Positions 52,571-61,220 of a stretch of 64,000 nt of DNA are shown in pieces. The notes beneath the pieces are model-generated. The model saw nothing but the letters and a program-made list of their open reading frames with translations. It ran no database searches and had not been told where the DNA came from. Each line of letters begins with the position of its first letter. Positions within the stretch are counted from its first letter, which is position 1. Origin of the DNA: Strongylocentrotus droebachiensis (Eukaryota; Echinodermata; Echinoidea; Camarodonta; Strongylocentrotidae); assembly GCA_035222895.1 (NCBI GenBank), contig JAVYIG010000898.1, positions 1 to 64,000 of the forward strand, given 5' to 3'. A program made the position numbers and the translations under genes.

Positions 52571-53145
52571 CCCTGCCCCCCCCCCCCTGCTGGAGGGCCA
52601 CCTCTGATTTAAGGTACATCGTTCACTTTTAGAGTTATAGGCTACCTACATCGATAAAATGACCCGAAGAAACAAACTATTTGAATACTTTTCGGAAGAG
52701 ATTCTATTACCGGAGGATATCAGTTCACAAGCAAAGAGGAAAAAGAAATGATCAACTAAAAGAAAAGATAATGAAATAATGAAGAAAACAAAAAAATGTT
52801 ACAAAGCATAATTAACAAGACGGAGCAGTATAAACCAGTAAAAGACATTTTTGTTAACAATTCATTTTGATGCATTTATGTTAAATGATAAAACGCTTCT
52901 CTTCAAAGGTTCTTCTTCTTATTCTTAACATTATTCCTTTCCGGGGGGGGGGGGGGTAAAAAAATGAGGACTTGACTACCTGGATGGAGCCAATAAAACG
53001 TCTTTTTCTTATTGTTCTTTCTCTTCCTCATCTTAATATTATTGATATTATTTTTAAATATCTTCTTCTTCTTTCTTTAGTTTTTTTTTCGTTCTCGTTC
53101 TTTTCTTTTTTCTCCCCCTCTCCCTCTCTACATTTGTATAGGCAT

Positions 53146-53587
53146 CAGGCGCGGATCTACGGGGGGGGGGGGGTTTAGGGGGTTTAAACCCCCCCCTTGG
53201 GCGGCCCCAAAAAAAAAAAAAAAAAAAAAAAAGGAAAAAAAAAGAAAAAAAAAAGAAAAAAGAACGCACGCTGTAGAGAGAACCCTTTCAAGTGCAAATA
53301 TTGTGAGAAGATATTCAACTCATCTGGTAACTTAATCCAAACACATGATAACTCTGGATATAACTGTGTATTAAACTGTTACTTGATTTAAAAAGGCGTT
53401 ATCATGCACTGCTTTGTATGGTCTCCATTGTGTTAATAGATGCCAGGAAAACATCATTTACGGGGTTCAAATAAACACCCCCAAAAAAAATCGGCTCGCC
53501 GCTTCGCGGCTCGTGGACGATGCTCCGCATCGTCATTATTTTGGTCAAACCCCCCCCCCCCTTAGCAAAAATCTAGATCCGCCCCTG
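53146..53587. mobile_element. hAT-like element, 442 bp, carrying a zinc-finger fragment
   Basis: The left end CAGGCGCGGATCTACG and the reverse complement of the right end CAGGGGCGGATCTAGA match at 13 of 16 positions; a target duplication is not clear. The interior has poly-G, poly-A, a zinc-finger-like coding remnant at 53270-53370, and short perfect hairpins (CGGCTCGCCGCTTCGCGGCT, GACGATGCTCCGCATCGTC). Confidence 0.6.
53270..53370 (+). pseudogene. C2H2 zinc-finger gene fragment
   Basis: Translates to ENPFKCKYCEKIFNSSGNLI then QTHDNSGYN. It has the linker, CxxC and F/L core of a C2H2 finger plus the start of the next linker, but only one of the two histidines. The frame is open only because of the A-rich flank. 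Confidence 0.65.
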
Positions 53588-53790
53588 GGCCTCATCAAGT
53601 TAATTGAGGAATTAACAACATTTAAAAGAAATTCCATGACCTAGCTTGCAAAGCATTAGTGACGCTTTGCAGAAAGGAGATGTACGCCATCTATGGCACC
53701 AAGCGGAAGCTAGCAGCCTTTTTTTAGCAGCCAAACTGATATCGATATCACGCTGTGTTGAACAATATGAACGCACTCCGTTTAGTTGCT

Positions 53791-53840
53791 AACCGTAGTC
53801 TCCGCAAGGAGACACGGATTCCGGATTCCTATCCGTGTCT
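53791..53840. repeat. Two adjacent short hairpins
   Basis: GTCTCC-GCAA-GGAGAC at 53798-53813 and ACACGGAT...ATCCGTGT at 53812-53838. Confidence 0.85.
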
Positions 53841-54149
53841 AGTCTAGTCTATGTTTTTCTCCTTAAATCATAAGAGATAACAATTTGTTATTTTGAGAAT
53901 TAAGATGGATAAAATGATTATTTAAAACCATTAAATCAAAACTATTCAAATTATCACAGCGTTAAAGTGAGAAATAAGCATAAGATTAACAAAAAAATTG
54001 AAATATATTACCCCTCTGCTTATTATTATCAATATAATTATGTTTATCATTAGAATTTAAATTTTATATTTTATTGGGGGGTCAACCCCCTCCTAGACAA
54101 ACACATACACACACACATTATGCACACCACATACCCTACGAAGTATGCG

Positions 54150-57100
54150 TTATGCTCAGTTTTGTTCTTGACAATGGCCCAATATTTGCTCAAATTAGAC
54201 CTTTTTAATGGCGGCTGCTACAATTTGTGCACCCCGCATTCGATGAGGTATATAATAATCTACATTTCATCTGAGTTTCAGCTCATTTAAAGCAAATGGG
54301 AATTGGCAGCGAATGTATTAACCCCCAACCCCCTTCTACCGTGTGTCTCAAAAAAAACGTAACACTTTTGAAATGGTTGCCAAATTGAGCATATATAATT
54401 TTATGAAAAAATGTTGATATGTATGGAAAGCTAAAGGACCAACCTTTCATATGATATGAAAAAATTGAAAAAAAAATCATGCTTCGATGAACAGTGTTCA
54501 CTTAAGTTAGAGGTATGAAAATGGGCCTGCGCAGGATTTTTCCTTCCAATTTTGGACAGGTAAGTTACTTTTAGCATACAAAATAAGTTTGATATGAGAT
54601 ATTCATGATCGATGGATTAAGAGTTAAAAGGATGTTTTGAATACCAGTCCTTTCTCTCTGTCATTTATCAATCCCCAAACACCACCCCTGCCACACACAC
54701 ACACACACACACACACCAACTTCCACTCCCATCTTATTGTATCATTGATCTGGTAGATGTGAACAGGATGAAGGAAGAATGGGAAAATGTTAAATTGAAA
54801 TACCGTATTCAAAATCATAATTGACATTATGCAACCCACTCTCCTCCCCCCCACAACCTTTTCCCATCCCATCACCTACCCCTTGCCTTTTCTTTATCAG
54901 TTTTCTTCCGTAAGTTTGGTGGATCATCAATCACATTTTATTCAGGTTTTATGAATGACCCAAACATGTAATAGCTAAGTACATCATTCATTATGCATTG
55001 AAAATACCAGAATTCGAGGTATTCAAAATATCCTTTTGATTCAAAATATCCTTTTGATCCATCGATCATGAATATCTCATATCGACCTTATTTTGTAAGT
55101 TACAAGTAATTTACCTGTCCAAAATTGGAAGGAAAAATCCTGCGCAGGCCCATTTTCATACCTCTAACTTAAGTGAACACTGTCCATCGAAGCATGATTT
55201 TTTTTTAATTTTTTCATATCATATGAAAGGTTGGTCCTTTAGCTTTCCATACATATAGACATTTTTTCATAAAATTATATATGCTCAATTTGGCAACCAT
55301 TTCAAAAGTGTTACGTTTTTTTTGAGACACACGGTATATACTCAACACGTTATATGCGCAATTCGTTAAGGTTTCTTCTGGAGATTGGTTGATATTCGCT
55401 CAAAATAAACCTTTTTAATGTCGGCTGCTACAATTTGTGCACCCCGCATTCGATGAGGTATATAATAATCTACATTTCATGAGAATTTTTAGCTCAATTA
55501 AAGCAAATGGGAATTGGCGGCGAATGTATAACGACCCCTCCCCCTATTATACTCTGAAAGGTATATGCGCTATTCGTTAAGGTTTGTTCTGAACATTGGT
55601 TGATATTCGCTCAAATTAGACCTTTTTAATGTCGGCTGCTACAATTTGTGCACCCCGGATTCGATGAAGTATATAATTATCTACATTTCATCTGAGTTTC
55701 AGCTCATTTAGAGCAAATGGGAATCGGCGGCGAATGTATTATCCCCCCCCTTCCTATATACTCTGAAAAGTATATGCGCTATTCGTTAAGGTTTGTTCTG
55801 GAGATTGGTTTATATTCGCTCAAATTAGACCTTTTTAATGTCGGCTGCTACAATATGTGCACCCCGCATTCGATAAAGTATATATTAATCTACATTTCAT
55901 GTGAGTTTCAGCTCATTTAAAGCAAATGGGAATTGGCGGCGAATGTATAACGACCCCTCCCCCTATTATACTCTGAAAGGTATATGCGCTATTCGTTAAG
56001 GTTTGTTCTGGAGATTGGTTGATATTTGCTCAAATTAGACCTTTTTAATGTCGGATTCTACAATTTGTGCACCCCGCATTCGATAAAGTATATAATAATC
56101 TACATTTTATGTGAGTTTCAGCTCATTTAAAGAAAATGGGAATTGGCGGCGAATGTATAACGACCCCTCCCCCTATGATACTCTGAAAGGTATATGCGCT
56201 ATTCGTTAAGGTTTGTTCTGAACATTGGTGGATATTCGATCAAATTAGACTGGGAATTGGCGGCGAATGTATAACGACCCCTCCCCCTATTATACTCTGA
56301 AAGGTATATGCGCTATTCGTTAAGGTTTGTTCTGGAGATTGGTTGATATTTGCTCAAATTAGACCTTTTTAATGTCGGATTCTACAATTTGTGCACCCCG
56401 CATTCGATAAAGTATATAATAATCTACATTTTATGTGAGTTTCAGCTCATTTAAAGAAAATGGGAATTGGCGGCGAATGTATAACGACCCCTCCCCCTAT
56501 GATACTCTGAAAGGTATATGCGCTATTCGTTAAGGTTTGTTCTGAACATTGGTGGATATTCGATCAAATTAGACCTTTTTAATGTCGGCTGCTACAATTT
56601 GTGCACCCCGCATTCGATAAAGTATATAATAATCTACATTTCATGTGAGTTTCAGCTCATTTAAAGCAAATGGGAATTGGCGGAAAATGTATAGTGACCC
56701 CTCCCCCTATTATACTCTGAAAGGTATATGCGCAATTCGTTAAGGTTTGTTCTGGACATTGGTTGTTATCGCTTAATAAATTAGACCTTCTTAATGTCGG
56801 CTGCTACAATAATATTTGTGCACCCCACATTCGATTAAGTAATAATTATCAACATTTCATGTGAGTTTCAGCACATTTAAAGCAAATGGGAATTGGCGGC
56901 GAATGTATAACGACCCCTCCCCCTATTATACTCTGATAGGTATATGCGCAATTCGTTAAGGTTTGTTCTGGACATTGGTTGATATTCGCTCAAATTAGAC
57001 CTTTTTAATGTCGGCTGCTACAATTTGTGCACCCCGCATTCGATCAAGTATATAAAAATCAACATTTCATGTGAGTTTCAGCTCATTTAAAGCAAACGGG

Positions 57101-57960
57101 AATAGGCGGCGAATGTATAACGACCCCTCACCTTATACTCTGAAAGGTATATGCGCAATTCGTTAAAGATTGTTCTAGAGATTGGTTGATATTCGCTCAA
57201 ATTATACCTTTTTAATGTCGGCTGCTACAATTTGTGCACCCCGCATTCGTTAAAGTATATAATAATCAATATTTCATGTGAGTTTCAGCTCATTTAAAGC
57301 AAATGGGGATTGGCGGCGAATGTATAACGACCCCTCCCCATATTATACTCTAAAAGGTATATGCGCTATTCGTTAAGGTTTGTTCTGGACATTGGTTGTT
57401 ATCGCTTAAATTAGACCTTCTTAATGTCGGCTGCTACAATTTGTGCACCCCGCATTCGATTAAGTAATAATTATCAACATTTCATGTGAGTTTCAGCACA
57501 TTTAAAGCAAATGGGAATTGGCAGCGAATGTATAACGACCCCTCCCCCTATTATACTCTGATAGGTATAATTATGCGCAATTCGTTAAGGTTTGTTCTGG
57601 ACATTGGTTGATATTCGCTCAAATTAGACCTTTTTAATGTCGGCTGCTACAATTTGTGCACCCGCATTCGATCAAGTATATACAAATCAACATTTCATGT
57701 GAGTTTCAGCTCATTTAAAGCAAATGGGAATCGGCGGCGAATGTATAACGACCCCTCACCCTATTATACTCTGAAAGGTATATGCGCAATTCGTTAAAGA
57801 TTGTTCTAGAGATTGGTTTATATTCGCTCAAATTATACCTTTTTAATGTCGGCTGCTACAATTTGTGCACCCCGCATTCGATCAAGTATATAATAATCTA
57901 CATTTTATGTGAGTTTCAGCTCATTTAAAGCAAACGGGAATTGGCGGCGAATGTTTAACT
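54150..57960 (+). repeat. ~210-bp satellite, about 13-14 units
   Basis: GGCGGCGAATGTATAACGAC recurs at about 55515, 55727, 55935, 56145, 56258, 56472, 56683, 56895, 57105, 57314, 57524, 57735 and 57945, with a first unit ending at 54320. Each unit contains GCGCNATTCGTTAAGGTTTG, ATTAGACCTTTTTAATGTCG and TTTGTGCACCCCGCATTCGA. One unit is truncated by ~100 bp at 56250, and 56009-56190 is nearly repeated at 56334-56510. Confidence 0.92.
54339..55334. mobile_element. Foldback Tc1/mariner-type MITE, 996 bp
   Basis: Terminal inverted repeats of about 285-295 bp: the left begins CCGTGTGTCTCAAAAAAAAC, the right ends with its reverse complement. TA on both sides (54337-54338 and 55335-55336). The interior of about 410 bp has no transposase and contains a (CA)n tract at 54690-54715. 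It is inserted in a satellite unit: the flanks resume the ...CCTTC-TATACTC... order of other units. Confidence 0.85.
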
Positions 57961-58330
57961 CTCAAATCGCGCATATAAACTGTCAAATAGCGCATTTGAG
58001 GCGTTTTTTAAAATATTTTTTATCCAAAATGGCAAAACCCCCTATAAATAATGGTATCGTCCGTTTATATCAATAAGAAGACTATTCCATTATTTAATAG
58101 GGGAGATTCACACGTTAATTTTATTGGTTAATGCGTCCGATTCTAGGTTTGTGTGAAAATGGCGAAACCATGTTTAGAACTGCCAAATAGTGTATATAGG
58201 CGCATTTTGAGGTGTTTTCGTTAGTTTTTTAATCCAAATGGCAAACCCCTATAAACCCCTATAAATAATGGTATCGTCCGTTTTTAGGGGAGATTTACAC
58301 GTTAATTTCATTGGTTAAAGGTAAAACCAG
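57960..58330 (+). repeat. Tandem duplication, ~190-bp period
   Basis: GCGCAT-TTGAGGNGTTTT, CCAAAATGGCAAA-CCCCTA, TAAATAATGGTATCGTCCGT and AGGGGAGATT-ACACGTTAAT are present twice. Confidence 0.8.
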
Positions 58331-58344
58331 TTATGGTCATGCGA

Positions 58345-58505
58345 TTGCATTGTGAAAGAAACGTTGTGGAATCGATCAGATTAAGGTTGATCATCTAGCA
58401 TCTAGCATCTGCAAGGTTCTGGAATCATCAAAATGATAAGAAATTTGGCCCATTCTTCCTAAAGTTACAAGCACTATACACAGAAAGATGTATATGGGAC
58501 TACCC
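58345..58505 (-). mobile_element. LINE-linked dispersed fragment
   Basis: Reverse-complement match to 30030-30215, with a small internal CATCTAG triplication (58393-58410). Confidence 0.6.
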
Positions 58506-58558
58506 TATATCTCTCACAGTCAAATAGATGTAATAATTTACCAAATAAATCAATCAAC

Positions 58559-61220
58559 TCATCGTTAGCTTAGTCGGTAAAGACAGCGTGATACTAATAG
58601 AACTTTGGAGTTGACGTGAGGGTTCAAATATCATTTTTTTTTGCCTTTATAAATAGTGAGGCAAAGCAATAAATAATCAAAGTCCAATTGTTTGTGATCT
58701 CTTTGCGAGCTTTCCTAGATGATGTCATATTCGAAATTAGCCTTTGACTGATGTGGATAGCGAGGGGGCAGACCTCGGGAACCTGCGCATGCGCACTCGT
58801 AATGAAAACCAGCGCATGCGCATTGGAATCCGGTAGGGAAATAGTAATTATACAAATCATTCTTTCATCAACTCATCGTTAGCTCAGTCGGTAAAGACAG
58901 CGTGATACTAATACAACTTTGGAGTTGACGTGAGGGTTCAACTATCAGTTTATTTAGTTTTGTTTTGCCTTTATATAGGGAGGCAAAGCAATAAATAATC
59001 AAAGTCCAATTGTTTGTGACCTCTTTGCGAGCTTTCCTAGATGATGTCATATTCGAAATTAGCCTTTGATTGATGAGGATAGCGAGGGAGCAGACCTCGG
59101 GAACATGCGCATGCGCACTCGTAATGAAAACCAGCGCATGCGCATTGGAATCCGGTAGGGTAATAATTATACAAATCATTTTTCATCAACTCATCGTTAG
59201 CTCAGTCGGTAAAGACAGCGTGATACTAATACAACTTTGGAGTTGACGTAAGGGTTCAACTATCAGTTTATTTAGTTGTTTTTTTCCTTTATAAATAGGG
59301 AGGCAAAGCAATAAATAATCAAAGTCCAATTGTTTGTGACCTCTTTGCGAGCTTTCCTAGATGATGTCATATTCGAAATTAGCCTTTGATTGATGAGGAT
59401 AGCGAGTGAGCAGACCTCGGGAACCTGCGCATGCGCACTCGTAAAGAAAACCAGCGCTTGCGCATTGGAATCCGGTAGGGTAATAGTAGTATACAAATCA
59501 TTTTTTCATCAACTCATCGTTAGCTCAGTCGGTAAAGACAGCGTGATACTAATAGAACTTTGGAGTTCACGTGAGGGTTCAAATATCAGTTTATTTAGTT
59601 TTTTTGCCTTTATAAATAGTGAGGCAGAGCAACAAATAATCAAAGTCCAATTGTTTGTGACCTCTTATTTGCGAGCTTTCCTAGATGATGTCATATTCGA
59701 AATTAGCCTTTGATTGATGTGGATAGCGAGGGAGCAGACCTCGGGAACCTGCGCATGCGCACTCGTAATGAAAACCAGCGCATGCGCACTCGTAATGAAA
59801 ACCAGCGCATGCGCATTGGAATCCGGTAGGGTAATGGTAATTATACAAATCATTCTTTCATCAACTCATCGTTAGCTCAGTCGGTAAAGACAGCGTGATA
59901 CTAATAGAACTTTGGAGTTGACGTGAGGGTTCAACTATCAGTTTATTTAGTTTTTTTTGCCTTTATAAATAGGGAGGCAAAGCAATAAATAATCAAAGTC
60001 CAATTGTTTGTGACCTCTTTGCGAGCTTTCCTAGATGATGTTACATTCGAAATTAGCCTTTGATTGATGAGGATAGCGAGTGAGCAGACCTCGGGAACCT
60101 GCGCATGCGCACTCGTAAAGAAAACCAGCGCTTGAGGATTGGAATCCGGTAGGGTAATAGTAGTATACAAATCATTTTTTCATCAACTTATCGTTAGCTC
60201 AGTTGGTAAAGAACTTTGGAGTTGACGTGAGGGTTCAAATTTCAGTTTATTTAGTTTTTGTTTTCCTTTATAAATAGTGAGGCAAAGCAATAAAAAATCA
60301 AAGTCAAATTGTTTGTGACCTTTTTGCGAGCTTTCCTAGATGACGTCATATTCGAAATTAGCCTTTGATTGATGTGGATTTGACGTGAGGGTTCAAATAT
60401 CAGTTAATTTAGTTTTTTGCCTTTATAAATAATGAGGCAAAGCAATAAAAAAGCAATAAAAAAATCAATCAACATCAATCAAAGGCTAATTTCGAATATG
60501 ACGTCATCTAGGAAAGCTCGCAAAAAGGTCAAAAACAATTTGACATTGATTTTTTATTGCTTTGCCTCACTATTTATAAAGGCAAAAAACTAAATAAACT
60601 GATATTTGAACCCTCACGTCAACTAGGAGCAGACCTCGGGAACCTGCGCATGCGCACTCGTAAAGAAAACCAGCGCTTGCGCATTGGAATCCGGTAGGGT
60701 AATAGTAGTATACAAATCATTTTTTCATCAACTCATCGTTAGCTCAGTCGGTAAAGACAGTGTGATACTAATAGAACTTTGGAGTTCACGTGAGGTTCAA
60801 ATATCAGTTTATTTAGTTTTTTTGCCTTTATAAATAGGGAGGCAAAGCAATAAATAATCAAAGTCCAATTGTTTGTGACCTCTTTGCGAGCTTTCCTAGA
60901 TGATGTCATATTCAAAATTAGCCTTTGATTGATGAGGATAGCGAGTGAGCAGACCTCGGGAACCTGCGCATGCGCACTCGTAAAGAAAACCAGCGCTTGC
61001 GCATTGGAATCCGGTAGGGTAATAGTAGTATACAAATCATTTTTTCATCAACTCATCGTTAGCTCAGTCGGTAAAGACAGTGTGATACTAATAGAACTTT
61101 GGAGTTCACGTAAGGGTTCAAATATCAGTTTATTTAGTTTTTTTGCCTTCATAAATAGTGAGGCAGAGCAATAAATAATCAAAGTCCAATTGTTTGTGAC
61201 CTCTTTGCGAGCTTTCCTAG
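58559..61220 (+). repeat. ~320-bp tandem repeat with tRNA-like head, about 8 units
   Basis: ATCGTTAGCTCAGTCGGTAA starts at 58561, 58875, 59193, 59516, 59868, 60190, 60735 and 61055. Each unit has a tRNA-like segment (TAGCTCAGTCGGTAAAG as box A, GAGGGTTCAANTATC as box B), then GCCTTTATAAATAG-GAGGCA and the conserved GTGACCTCTTTGCGAGCTTT. TGCGCATGCGCACTCG and CCAGCGCATGCGCATTGG follow. The last unit is cut by the LINE at 61221. Confidence 0.92.
60297..60606. repeat. Inverted duplication inside the array
   Basis: 60470-60606 is the reverse complement of 60297-60445 (TAATTTCGAATATGACGTCA pairs with TGACGTCATATTCGAAATTA), with an A-rich centre near 60450. It replaces part of one unit and explains the long 545-bp spacing. 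Confidence 0.85.

Noticed and set aside
58559-61220. Possible tRNA genes and ~75-100-codon minus-strand ORFs
   Set aside because: The tRNA-like segments lack paired acceptor stems and a convincing anticodon arm, and are repeated with the array. The ORFs are similar only because the DNA units are similar.
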